This document shows, piece after piece, positions 1-8,297 of a stretch of DNA of 29,365 bases (position 1 is its first letter; every line of letters begins with the position of its first letter). Under the pieces are notes generated by a model. That model was not told the DNA's origin, searched no databases, and saw nothing but the letters and a program-made list of their open reading frames with translations. This stretch comes from Pseudomonadota bacterium (GTDB taxonomy: Bacteria > Pseudomonadota > Gammaproteobacteria > Burkholderiales > Thiobacillaceae), in the NCBI GenBank assembly GCA_021836225.1, contig JAKBJA010000019.1, forward strand, positions 1-29,365. The letters run 5' to 3'. Made by a program: the position numbers and the translations under genes.

Positions 1-108
1 AAGCTCAAGATATTCCAGTTGAACACCAGGGACACGCCATCCTTCCTCTACAACCGCGCGTCGCCAGCGACATCGCTAACACGCTTGTCTACCGTAGGAA
101 AACCGTGA
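1..108 (+). CDS. possible 3' end of an upstream gene (36 codons, cut by window edge)
   Basis: Frame 1 is open from the first base to a TGA at 106-108. It encodes 35 residues rich in Thr, Ser and Leu, ending in STVGKP. No start codon with a ribosome site is visible, so if real it is the tail of a gene beginning outside the window, perhaps the preceding member of the biosynthetic cluster. I do not recognise the family. A 35-codon open frame can occur by chance and the opposite strand is also open here, so this is a weak call. Confidence 0.25.
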   Translation, partial: KLKIFQLNTRDTPSFLYNRASPATSLTRLSTVGKP

Positions 109-247
109 AGAGCCCTTTTTTCGGCTGAACAGTACTGACAAAAATACCACGAACCGTACATGTTCGCACCATTGCGGCGCACCAATAATTGCTGCCAATC
201 GATGCCGCTGCTTGACGACTTTTTCTGAGTACCGTGGGGACGAAAAT

Positions 248-1183
248 ATGATCGACGTAAGTAAGAGGAACCAATATTTGTGTAATCTGCAGGAATATAA
301 AGAAAATGGTTTCACAATTTTCAGAAACGTCATCGATCCAGACCTTCTCTCCGAAGCGAGGGAACATTTCCTCTGGCTTCGCAAAAGGTTTCCCGAGTTT
401 CGCCCTGAACACCTTCATCATCCGCTAATGCGGGATGATGCGTTCTGGGTTCGCCTGGTCACAGACGAGCGCCTGCTCGATATCGCCGAACTCATCCTCG
501 GTTCGGATCTTGCCTGCTTCACCGCTCACTACATCTGCAAGCCCCCGCTCGACGGCCATGCTGTTCTTTGGCATCAAGACGGCGCTTACTGGAACCTGTC
601 TCCAATGGAGGCAACCTCGTTGTGGCTGGCGATCGATGAAAGCACGACCGAAAACGGCTGCCTCCGCGTCATCCCTGGTTCTCACAAGCTGCCCCTGCAA
701 AAGTTAGTGCTGAGAAGGGATACACCCAACTTACTCATGACCTCGATGGAAGACAAACACGTCGACGTCCACAATGCAGTCGACATCGAACTGCAGCCCG
801 GGGATGTGTCGGTGCATCACCCCTATATCATCCATGGATCGGAGGCAAACCGATCGTCAAAACGTCGGTGCGGCCTCGATATGGCGTACATCAACACCTC
901 GACGACCATCGCGAACGAGGCACTCTATCTAAACCCCATCCTGGTTCGTGGCGCTTCCGTCACGGGCGTCAACAAATATCGCGCCTGGCCTTCGTTCAAT
1001 GCGAACACCTCAATACCATTCAACGGCTGGGAGACGTGGACACGCAAGAGCCAAGACATCAATGCGAGACATCCTGAGTTCGTGCCGGCGCGGCACGACG
1101 ATGAACCGGTACAGGAGATGGTCAGACGAATGCTGGCACGGATCGAAAGCGGGACCATGAAGGAGCTGCGCCCCGAGCCCTAG
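248..1183 (+). CDS. phytanoyl-CoA dioxygenase (PhyH) family Fe(II)/2-oxoglutarate oxygenase
   Basis: Predicted cytosolic non-haem iron oxygenase of 311 aa, a usual length for the family; it would hydroxylate or desaturate a small substrate using 2-oxoglutarate and O2. The iron triad is visible: H109 and D111 in LWHQDGAYW, and distal H196 in IIHGSEAN, followed 10-11 residues later by Arg206/207, suited to bind 2-oxoglutarate. PGSH (near residue 143) and QPGDVSVHHP are typical PhyH surroundings. The ATG at 248 is chosen because GGGGA lies 7 nt upstream; a TTG at 212 would add 12 unlikely residues. The first ~120 codons are markedly AT-richer than the trb genes, which fits acquired DNA. PhyH enzymes tailor many natural products; the substrate cannot be read from sequence. 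SGNH and exporter genes follow on the same strand. Confidence 0.85.
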   Translation: MIDVSKRNQYLCNLQEYKENGFTIFRNVIDPDLLSEAREHFLWLRKRFPEFRPEHLHHPLMRDDAFWVRLVTDERLLDIAELILGSDLACFTAHYICKPPLDGHAVLWHQDGAYWNLSPMEATSLWLAIDESTTENGCLRVIPGSHKLPLQKLVLRRDTPNLLMTSMEDKHVDVHNAVDIELQPGDVSVHHPYIIHGSEANRSSKRRCGLDMAYINTSTTIANEALYLNPILVRGASVTGVNKYRAWPSFNANTSIPFNGWETWTRKSQDINARHPEFVPARHDDEPVQEMVRRMLARIESGTMKELRPEP

Positions 1184-1362
1184 CCGTTGCTGCCGCAATT
1201 TGGCCAAAGAGATTCACCAACTGTGAATGCTTCTTCCAGCCATAGGGCTGCGGGCGGGAAAGCGCCTCCTTTCGTGACCACCACGCCGGCTTTTCGAGCC
1301 GCGCATGTTGGGCGTCTTCATATTTAACGGGCTTTTGATTTGGCCCCTGAAAAGGTCCACCG

Positions 1363-2370
1363 ATGTCTGCAGTTTCCGAACTCACGCCACAAATGCAGGG
1401 CTATGTCGGCGAATTCATGGACCCGGACAACCTCGGCTGGTTGCCATACGTCATGTATTTCCACCCGACCAATTTCAGGACGGATATAGTGTCCACGGAT
1501 GACTCCGGATTTCGGTACAGCGAAGCCCGCAACGCTCGATACTCCGCCACGACGCTAAACACAGAGGATCCGGTTCGTCTGCTCGTGGGCAGCTCCACTG
1601 TGTTCGGCACTGGGGCCACCGCCGATCGGCATACCCTCTCATCGCGGCTCACGGAAAACGATCCCCGGCCGGAGCGGTGGATAAACTTCGGCGGGCGCGC
1701 TTTCAACTCCATGCAGGAGCTCTTCCAGTTTCTGCTCTATCGCCACCGGCTGCCGCCCGTGAAGGAAGTCGTTATTTTCTCCGGGCTCAATGATCTCGTG
1801 CTGTCCGGGCTTCCATCGAATTTGCGTGGAGAGCACGGCGGGTTTTTCTTCAGCCAACAGTTCTTCGATCGCCTGACCGGTACCCGGGCGACCGGCCTGC
1901 CGTGGTTCAAAAAGGGCGGTCAGCGCGCAATGTCAGGGACTGTCCTCCCGGTCGACGAGCAGGTCATCTACACCTCCGACTTAATCTTACGGCATTTGAA
2001 CTCGTGGCGAATGCTATGCGACGCGCTGGGTGCCCGACTGACCTATGTGCTTCAGCCCCTAGCAAACTGGGTTCGTCCCACCGGCTCTGTCGAGGAGCAG
2101 GCCATCTTCGCCGAGCTCGATACCCAAGGCTCGTTCCGAGAGACATACCGAGACGTTTGCTCTGTAGAGACTCATCGCCTGTTCAGTGAACACCTGCAGC
2201 TAGGCATGAAAGAAATGGGGGTCAGGTTCATCAACTTTACATCAGTGCTGGCGCAAGCCGCTCGACCTGATCAGTGGCTCTTTGTCGATCGCATTCACCT
2301 TACTGACGAGGGCTCTGACGTGGTGGCAAAACTTCTTCTCCGTGAATTGAATCAAGGAAATCTGACATGA
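1363..2370 (+). CDS. SGNH/GDSL-hydrolase-like protein
   Basis: A 335-aa protein with the SGNH blocks in order. Block I is LLVGSSTVFGTG (Ser78 as likely nucleophile, GSST rather than GDSL), block II is NFGGRAFNS (Gly110/111), block III is FSGLNDL (Asn143) and block V is VDRIHLTDEG (Asp309, His312). These supply the Ser-His-Asp triad and oxyanion-hole Gly/Asn of SGNH esterases and acyltransferases. No signal peptide or membrane segment is seen, so it is probably cytosolic. From memory it also resembles proteins some databases label 'inducer of phenazine A'; that is unverified. In this setting it may add or remove an acyl or other ester group on the product or an intermediate (inference). AAAGG lies 8 nt before the ATG. 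Its TGA overlaps the ATG of the next small ORF as ATGA. Confidence 0.78.
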   Translation: MSAVSELTPQMQGYVGEFMDPDNLGWLPYVMYFHPTNFRTDIVSTDDSGFRYSEARNARYSATTLNTEDPVRLLVGSSTVFGTGATADRHTLSSRLTENDPRPERWINFGGRAFNSMQELFQFLLYRHRLPPVKEVVIFSGLNDLVLSGLPSNLRGEHGGFFFSQQFFDRLTGTRATGLPWFKKGGQRAMSGTVLPVDEQVIYTSDLILRHLNSWRMLCDALGARLTYVLQPLANWVRPTGSVEEQAIFAELDTQGSFRETYRDVCSVETHRLFSEHLQLGMKEMGVRFINFTSVLAQAARPDQWLFVDRIHLTDEGSDVVAKLLLRELNQGNLT

Positions 2371-2462
2371 AAACCATATGGCGTTCTTTTCTTCGGCTTT
2401 TGGGGATCGAGAGCAAAAAAAGCGACAAGCGGAAGGACGCTTCAATTTACCCCATGTTTTGA
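2367..2462 (+). CDS. 31-aa basic microprotein, translationally coupled
   Basis: The ATG at 2367 overlaps the SGNH stop codon (ATGA), and AAGGAAA sits about 6-8 nt upstream, an arrangement that favours translation. The peptide opens MKTIWRSFLRLLGIESKK, which can form a short amphipathic helix (Trp, Phe, Leu on one face, Arg/Lys on the other), then a Lys/Arg/Asp-rich stretch, and ends YPMF. A membrane-surface or partner-binding peptide is plausible, but I know no family for it. Short coupled peptides occur in some amino-acid-antimetabolite clusters, so it may be functional. The remaining gap to the MFS gene (2463-2538) shows nothing else. It could be a chance ORF; the overlap and ribosome site are the only support. 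Confidence 0.5.
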   Translation: MKTIWRSFLRLLGIESKKSDKRKDASIYPMF

Positions 2463-2538
2463 GACAGCCGTTACGCATCGATTCAAAAACGGAGCCTCGT
2501 GATCTATCTGGGCCCCGCTAAAGGGAAACATACTGAAC

Positions 2539-4020
2539 GTGAAGGCGAACGATGACCTCATCGACCAAATCGACCACTGGCCCGCCATGTCGGCGTTAGG
2601 GCGTCGGCGGCCGTCAATGACATGGACGGTGACCGCCACGGGACTCGGGTTCGCGGTCGTGCAACTTGACGTGACCATCGTAAATGTCGCGCTCAAACAA
2701 CTCGGCGTGGCTCTCGACAGCCCTCTTGACGGGCTGCAATGGGTCGTGGATGCCTACACTCTGGCGTTCGCCGTGCTGTTGCTGTCGGCTGGTACCGTGG
2801 CCGACCGCTTCGGCGCCAAACGGGCCTACCTGATCGGCTTCGCCGTATTCGGTCTGGGATCGTCTGCGTGCGGCATGGCAACCTCGGTTGCTCAATTGGT
2901 TGCCGCTCGAGCGGTACAGGGGTTAGGCGCCGCGCTGCTGGTCCCGCCTTCACTCGCTTTGCTCAACCATGCCTGCGCCCACGACCGAAAGCTGCGCGCG
3001 CGCGCCATAGCCTTGTGGACGGCCGCCGGGAGCGGGTCGATTGCTGTGGGCCCTGTGGTCGGCGGCATCCTGCTTGATAGCTTCGGATGGCGAAGCATAT
3101 TTCTCGCGAACCTGCCGCTATGCGCTCTGGGCATCGGCATGACCTGGCGTCTTACGGAGACGCTGCGCACAACCCGCCCGCTCGATCTTCCAGGCCAGCT
3201 GTTGGCCGTGCTGGCGTTGACCAGCCTTTGTGGGGCCACGATCGAGGCAGGGGCGCAAGGATGGGGGCATCCGGCCGTACTGAGCGGCTTCTGCCTCGCG
3301 TTCGCCAGTGCGGTGTCCTTCGTGTTCGTCGAAGCGCGGGCAACGCATCCCATGTTGCCGCTGCGTTTCTTCCGCCTGCCGCATTTTAGTCAGGCCGTGC
3401 TGCTAGGTATGGCGGTGAATCTTACCTATTACGGCCTCGTGTTCGTCTTGAGCCTTTATCTGCAGCACGTCAGGAGCTACAGCGTCATGCAGGCCGGCCT
3501 TGCGTTCGTTCCACTGACTGCGACATCTGTCATTGCCAACCTCGTCAGCGGCTGGCTGAACAGCCGCTTTGGTGCACGGTTGCCAATGCTGCTCGGCTGC
3601 GCGCTGGGGGCTTTCGGCTACGGTCTCCTAGTGCGGCTCGACGCCGGAAGCTCCTATCTGTCAATGATCGTGCCGTTTCTGCTAATTCCCGGCGGAGCGG
3701 CGCTCGTGGTACCGGCGATGACAGCGACCATCTTATCCAGCGTAGAACCGACGTGGTCAGGCACAGCATCAGCGGTGCTCAACGCTGCGCGTCAAGCCGC
3801 GGGCGCGATCGGCGTGGCGGTGTTTGGAAGCCTCATCGCAGGCGGCGACGATCACATCGTCCCCGGGCTCCGCATTGCCGCGTCCGCCTCGGTCATCCTG
3901 CTCGCATCCGCCTGGATCATGGTCTGGCAGGGTATTCGTCGTGAGTATGGCTCGGACCCTTCCGCCTCCATTGGCGGCGCTACGAACGGCCAAACCGGAC
4001 CCCAGCGGGGTCGGCCGTGA
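2539..4020 (+). CDS. MFS exporter, DHA2 / EmrB-QacA type (14 TM)
   Basis: A 493-aa inner-membrane protein with about 14 hydrophobic helices. Its signatures are those of proton-coupled drug exporters: LDVTIVNVAL in TM1, motif A GTVADRFGAKR between TM2 and TM3, motif B RAVQGLGAALLVPPSLALL in TM4, and motif C GPVVGGILLDSFGWR in TM5. The start is GTG at 2539, 12 nt after AAGGGA; an in-frame ATG at 2587 would still keep TM1 and is a reasonable alternative. Lying inside the biosynthetic operon, it is most likely the export and self-protection pump for the product (inference). The C-terminus is a hydrophilic Gly/Pro/Gln tail. The HDO gene follows after 36 nt. Confidence 0.9.
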   Translation: MKANDDLIDQIDHWPAMSALGRRRPSMTWTVTATGLGFAVVQLDVTIVNVALKQLGVALDSPLDGLQWVVDAYTLAFAVLLLSAGTVADRFGAKRAYLIGFAVFGLGSSACGMATSVAQLVAARAVQGLGAALLVPPSLALLNHACAHDRKLRARAIALWTAAGSGSIAVGPVVGGILLDSFGWRSIFLANLPLCALGIGMTWRLTETLRTTRPLDLPGQLLAVLALTSLCGATIEAGAQGWGHPAVLSGFCLAFASAVSFVFVEARATHPMLPLRFFRLPHFSQAVLLGMAVNLTYYGLVFVLSLYLQHVRSYSVMQAGLAFVPLTATSVIANLVSGWLNSRFGARLPMLLGCALGAFGYGLLVRLDAGSSYLSMIVPFLLIPGGAALVVPAMTATILSSVEPTWSGTASAVLNAARQAAGAIGVAVFGSLIAGGDDHIVPGLRIAASASVILLASAWIMVWQGIRREYGSDPSASIGGATNGQTGPQRGRP

Positions 4021-4056
4021 ACTCCCTCAAAAACCTTTGTTAACGGTATTGCACAA

Positions 4057-6186
4057 ATGTGGCGGGACATCTACACACTGAGCCTGAACCCCGAACTGTT
4101 TGTCGAATCGAGCAACCTTCGGGACCTGATCGATCGCACGGGTTTGGGGAACTTTGAGACCGGTCCAACCAGGGCGAGCCACGACGTCGATGCCCTGTGC
4201 GATGTGCTCACTGGCAGGGCCCGCGACAGCGAGGTCTTGCTTAGGGCGACGGTCGAGTCAATGTGCGATGACGACCGGACGAAGCGCGCGATCCATTGCA
4301 CGATTGCCCACAGCGCTCCCCTTGCGTCTGTGCTTGGCCGATGGTTACAGGGGCTGAGCCGCCCGGGCAATTTCGAGGACGACGTCCAACTGAAATCACT
4401 GGCGTTGCTCGCGGACGATGTGGGCGTCGGCCTGGCCGAAATGTCGAGGACAGACGGTTTCCGCCATCTTGCCCGAAAGGCCGGCCTCGTAACCGCAGCA
4501 GGCCGCCCCCACGACATCGCGGCAGACCGGGAACTCAGCGATGGTGTCTTTCGGTTTCCGGCCATCATGCTCGCGCTGAGCCGTTGCAGCGAAGCGTTCG
4601 AACCGGAGATCGCCGGCGTCGATTATGCGCTGCGCACGATCGGATTGTTGCCAGTCTGGCGTGTCCTCGCTCATCACCTTCCCGGGCCCCATTGGAGGCG
4701 CCTGAATTTATCCGCGTCCCAAACTGACGCTCTGCCGTCTGGACATACGCCGCTCTCCCTCTCGCGCCACATTCTCGATTATCACGCCTCTCGAAGGGAA
4801 CGGCGGGCGCGTGTCATGGAAGGGATACTGTGGGTGATCAATGCCGTGACGGCAGACACGGATGACTTTGTCGCTGCCCTCAAACACGTAGACGACCCAA
4901 CGCTTGCAATGGAGAGGCTAATACAGGGGCGTGCACGCGAGGCGGCCATCTACCATCAGGGGTTCGATCTCGAGGGCAAGCCGCTGAGCCAGTGGTTTAC
5001 TGAGGCGATCGAAGATCCGCGTCCGCTGATCGATGCAATCGCGAGAAGCCGCCTGATCCGACGCGGCGACCCGGAGCGCAGTCCCCTGCTCGGTTCCCTA
5101 CTCTCGTCGCAAGGCCGCATGTTTCGAATTTTCGAGCCCGACGACATCGCGGTGATTCGGCGATGGATCTTGTCTTTGGTGCCGGCACCATCTTCGATCA
5201 AACCAGCGTCGCCGTTGGCGATAACGCCTGTGCACCAACAGTCCATCAAATGTGGCGATCTCATGCTCGGTGCGGTGCCCTCCAATATTCGGGAGGCCTA
5301 CCATCTTCTGCAGGGACGCGCGCTACCGCCGAGGACGCGTCGCTTCGCGCTGGAATACGCCCAGTTCTGGCTGGGCGCTGCACGCAGGTCCATTGGGTTG
5401 TCAAAACGTTCCCTGCCGGAGACGTGGCAACACGGCCTCCTCAGGGCGTGGCTTCTCGACACCCATGCGTCACACGACGAGGCCTTTCAACGGACGAAAA
5501 CGCAATCGATGCCAAGTCGCGAGCAGCTCGTGGAAGAGACAGTGCAGTTGGCTCCGCTGACCTTGATCGATGGCGCCTGGCTGCAAGGCTTCAGCGAGGT
5601 GGATTACGCGTCGGATAGGGTTGGTTCTCCGCTCTTCCGCATCTTTTGGGACGAGCTAGGTAACGGCAACCTGTCCATCAACCATCCACGGATTTATCGC
5701 GCCCTGCTGTTATCGATGGACATCGATCTTCCGCCGACGGGGTCGCCACAATTTCCATACGACCCACGTTTGCGTAGCGAGTCTCTGAGGCTCCCTGTCT
5801 TCTGGCTGTGTCTGGGAAAACTACCCGTCACACTTCGGCCAGAAATACTCGGCCTCAATCTGGCAATGGAGCTTTCCGGGGTGGGTGGCAGCTACCGGTC
5901 GGCGCGCCAAATCTTGAAGCACTACGGTTTTTCGACGCAGTTCGTCGATATGCACAACACGATCGACAACGTCTCTACCGGCCACTCTGCATGGGCGGCG
6001 GATGCTATCGACGCCCATATGGCGCTTGCGTCGCAATTCGTTGACCCGGATGAGGAATGGGAACGTATCCGCGCTGGATTCGAAGCCCTGTCCCCTGTTA
6101 CGGGTCGCAGTAGCGAACTCGATTTCTTCAAACAACAGAAGCGCCCTTGGCGAGCCATGGTAGCGCGGGAGCCCTCATATGTCTAA
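4057..6186 (+). CDS. two-domain haem-oxygenase-like diiron oxidase (pseudo-HDO + HDO)
   Basis: A 709-aa protein with no signal peptide. The C-terminal third matches the 'iron-containing redox enzyme' family (Haem_oxygenas_2-like). It has LAPLTLIDGAWLQGF at ~500-513, E533 and H543 in WDELGNGNLSINH, a PEILGLNLAMELSGVGG block (E596, E605), then H633 and D637 in MHNTIDNVSTGH, with H643. The E-x9-H and H-x3-D spacings match diiron ligands of HDOs such as SznF and CADD. Residues ~85-250 repeat the same layout (WLQG at 96-99, DDVGVG at 120-125, PEIAGVDYAL at 183-192) with identical spacing, but ligands are replaced (E533->D121, H543->R131, E605->R193, H633->R237). A degenerate HDO domain therefore seems to precede an active one. 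HDOs perform N-oxygenation, C-C cleavage or desaturation; the reaction here is unknown. The last 8 nt overlap the carbamoyltransferase gene. No clear ribosome site precedes the ATG. Confidence 0.8.
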   Translation: MWRDIYTLSLNPELFVESSNLRDLIDRTGLGNFETGPTRASHDVDALCDVLTGRARDSEVLLRATVESMCDDDRTKRAIHCTIAHSAPLASVLGRWLQGLSRPGNFEDDVQLKSLALLADDVGVGLAEMSRTDGFRHLARKAGLVTAAGRPHDIAADRELSDGVFRFPAIMLALSRCSEAFEPEIAGVDYALRTIGLLPVWRVLAHHLPGPHWRRLNLSASQTDALPSGHTPLSLSRHILDYHASRRERRARVMEGILWVINAVTADTDDFVAALKHVDDPTLAMERLIQGRAREAAIYHQGFDLEGKPLSQWFTEAIEDPRPLIDAIARSRLIRRGDPERSPLLGSLLSSQGRMFRIFEPDDIAVIRRWILSLVPAPSSIKPASPLAITPVHQQSIKCGDLMLGAVPSNIREAYHLLQGRALPPRTRRFALEYAQFWLGAARRSIGLSKRSLPETWQHGLLRAWLLDTHASHDEAFQRTKTQSMPSREQLVEETVQLAPLTLIDGAWLQGFSEVDYASDRVGSPLFRIFWDELGNGNLSINHPRIYRALLLSMDIDLPPTGSPQFPYDPRLRSESLRLPVFWLCLGKLPVTLRPEILGLNLAMELSGVGGSYRSARQILKHYGFSTQFVDMHNTIDNVSTGHSAWAADAIDAHMALASQFVDPDEEWERIRAGFEALSPVTGRSSELDFFKQQKRPWRAMVAREPSYV

Positions 6187-7999
6187 AGCCCATCTCGGAG
6201 TCTCCGCCTATTATCACGACAGTGCCGCCGCATTGATCGTGGATGGTGTTCCCGTCGCCGCCGCCCAGGAGGAGCGCTTCACACGCAAGCGTCACGACAG
6301 TGCATTTCCAAGGAATGCCATACGCTATTGCCTCGAAGCCACGGGCTTGCAGCTTTCGGACCTTGCTTCGATCACTTACTACGAACAGTCGGAAGTAAAG
6401 TTCCGGCGAATGCTGTCCTCATTCGCGAGCGCCGGTCCCGGTGGTTTTCGCACGTTTACCCGGGTTCTCCCAAAATGGCTCCAGTGGAAGCGCCGCGTCC
6501 TGCTGACCGTGGACCGTGAGCTAGATCAGCTAGGCCTTGGGCGAGGGCCGCGCGCGATCGCCATTCCGCATCACCGTTCACACGCTGCCTCGGCGTTCTT
6601 CGCGTCGCCATTCAACCAAGCCGCGGTTGTCTGTATCGACGGCGTCGGAGAATGGCAAACTACGACGGTCTGGCGCGGCGACCATGACCAGCTCGAACTC
6701 GTAGATTCGATCTCATATCCGCATTCGCTGGGACTGTTGTACTCCGCCTTCACTGAATTCTGCGGATTCAAAGTGGACTCTGGCGAATACAAGCTCATGG
6801 GGCTCGCGCCCTACGGGGAGCCGCGCTACGCGAGCCTCATTGTCGACCAGATTGTGCGCCTTCGCGACGACGGCTCATTTTCACTAAATCTGGACTGCTT
6901 CGAGTTCCTGCGCGGACACCGTATGACGGGGCCGGCCTTCGAACGCCTGTTCGACGGCCCCGCCCGATCGCCCGAAGCACCGCTAACTCAGCGGGAATGC
7001 GACCTTGCGGCTTCGATACAGGTCGTTACGGATCAAGCAGTTCTAGGGCTCGTCAAGGCGGCCAAGACGATGACCGGTATGTCCAATCTCTGCCTCGCTG
7101 GGGGCGTCGCACTGAATTGCGTCTCCAACGGCGGTATCGATCGGTCCGGACTCTTCAAGAGGCTATGGGTACAGCCAGCCGCAGGGGATGCCGGGTGCGC
7201 TCTCGGCGCGGCGCTAGACACGTCGATCAGACTGGATGGCCGCCCTCCGGTGAATAGCGACGACGCGATGAGTGGCGCCTATCTCGGGCCTCAGTTCTCC
7301 GATGAGGCCATCGTCGCCTTTCTGGAATCACACGGGCATCGCTATGTGCAACTTCCGGAAGCCCCGTTGCTCGACACAGTCGTCTCGGCACTGGACGCCG
7401 GAAAGGTGGTGGGGTGGTTTCAGGGAAGAATGGAGTTCGGCCCCCGCGCCCTTGGCGCTCGCTCAATCCTTGGCGATCCGAGGAACGCCAACATGCAGCG
7501 AACCATGAATCTCAAGATCAAATACCGGGAATCGTTTCGTCCATTCGCTCCGTCCGTGCTGAAGGAAGATTCGCACGCCTATTTTTCGATGGAGAACGAG
7601 AGCCCCTACATGCTGGTCGTGGCTCCGGTGACTGCTGCCATTCGAGAAGAAGGCGCACCGCGCCGCTCACTGGGTTGCATCAATGACATCCGATCGGACC
7701 TTCCTGCCATCACGCACGTCGACTTCTCGGCGCGCGTGCAAACGGTGACTGAATCCCGCAATAGCCGCTATGCCCGCCTTCTCAAGGCGTTCCGCGCACG
7801 TACAGGCTGCTCCGTGCTGGTGAACACGTCGTTCAACGTACGGGGCGAGCCCATTGTGTGCACACCCGAGGAGGCATTTCGCTGTTTCATGCGCACCGAG
7901 ATCGATGTTCTGGTGCTCGGCTCCTGCGTCTTATTTAAATCCGAGCAGGGCGCCTTGTCCGAGACGACCGACTGGCGCGCAGAAATTCCCCTCGACTAG
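6179..7999 (+). CDS. O-carbamoyltransferase, NodU/CmcH/TobZ family
   Basis: A 606-aa protein of the usual family length. The N-terminal Kae1-like domain begins GVSAYYHDSAAALI and carries QEERFTRKRHD and the metal-binding HHRSHAASAFF (H131, H132, H135), with CIDGVGEW (D154) and LCLAGGVALNCVSN further on. The C-terminal YrdC-like carbamoyl-adenylate-forming domain contains GWFQGRMEFGPRALGARSI and FRPFAPSVL, then NTSFNVRGEPIVCTPEEA. These enzymes make carbamoyl-AMP from carbamoyl phosphate and ATP, then carbamoylate a hydroxyl, as in nodulation factors, cephamycin, tobramycin and saxitoxin. Here it probably carbamoylates a hydroxyl on the cluster product, which the upstream PhyH enzyme could install (inference). 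Its ATG overlaps the HDO gene by 8 nt, implying coupled expression. Confidence 0.93.
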   Translation: MSKAHLGVSAYYHDSAAALIVDGVPVAAAQEERFTRKRHDSAFPRNAIRYCLEATGLQLSDLASITYYEQSEVKFRRMLSSFASAGPGGFRTFTRVLPKWLQWKRRVLLTVDRELDQLGLGRGPRAIAIPHHRSHAASAFFASPFNQAAVVCIDGVGEWQTTTVWRGDHDQLELVDSISYPHSLGLLYSAFTEFCGFKVDSGEYKLMGLAPYGEPRYASLIVDQIVRLRDDGSFSLNLDCFEFLRGHRMTGPAFERLFDGPARSPEAPLTQRECDLAASIQVVTDQAVLGLVKAAKTMTGMSNLCLAGGVALNCVSNGGIDRSGLFKRLWVQPAAGDAGCALGAALDTSIRLDGRPPVNSDDAMSGAYLGPQFSDEAIVAFLESHGHRYVQLPEAPLLDTVVSALDAGKVVGWFQGRMEFGPRALGARSILGDPRNANMQRTMNLKIKYRESFRPFAPSVLKEDSHAYFSMENESPYMLVVAPVTAAIREEGAPRRSLGCINDIRSDLPAITHVDFSARVQTVTESRNSRYARLLKAFRARTGCSVLVNTSFNVRGEPIVCTPEEAFRCFMRTEIDVLVLGSCVLFKSEQGALSETTDWRAEIPLD

Positions 8000-8018
8000 A
8001 CGATGGAGGCCATACGAC

Positions 8019-8297
8019 ATGCATCGAGTGATCACACTACTTCTGTTTAGCTTTGTTCTTCTCCCCGTCTGGGCGTGGCGGCGGCTGGCCGGGAGCTCGC
8101 GTTTCGGTCGACGGTTTCATGCCCGCGACTCGACCTGGGATCGGCAAGCGATCTCGCGCGTTCTTCCAGCCAATACACAAACGGGGAAAGACCGTCGCCA
8201 TGGGAACGCAACGTCAAACGTCCAGCCCTTTTCGGTTCGATGCGACGCGCGAGGCGTGAGTCATCCGATGGCACCGGGCGCGCAAACACATAAATGA
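8019..8297 (+). CDS. small single-TM protein following the carbamoyltransferase (SxtJ-like)
   Basis: A 92-aa ORF with ATGGAGG ending about 10 nt before its ATG, 19 nt after the carbamoyltransferase stop. It opens with one hydrophobic helix (residues ~4-20, VITLLLFSFVLLPVWAW), then a basic segment with RFGRRFHARDSTW. Short proteins with one helix, a basic turn and an aromatic-W ending commonly follow NodU/CmcH-type carbamoyltransferases, including SxtJ-type proteins of saxitoxin clusters, so I assign it there by position and layout. Their role is not established. The tail after residue ~45 is low in hydrophobic residues and unlike those proteins, so it may be unconstrained sequence or come from an old frameshift. 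The stop overlaps the next start (ATGA at 8294). Confidence 0.55.
   Translation: MHRVITLLLFSFVLLPVWAWRRLAGSSRFGRRFHARDSTWDRQAISRVLPANTQTGKDRRHGNATSNVQPFSVRCDARGVSHPMAPGAQTHK

Noticed and set aside
212..240. TTGACG as a -35 box before the PhyH gene
   Set aside because: The sequence 17 nt downstream is GGGGAC, not a -10 element.
212..247. TTG start for the PhyH gene
   Set aside because: No ribosome site precedes it; ATG at 248 has GGGGA at proper spacing and the added residues do not fit the family.
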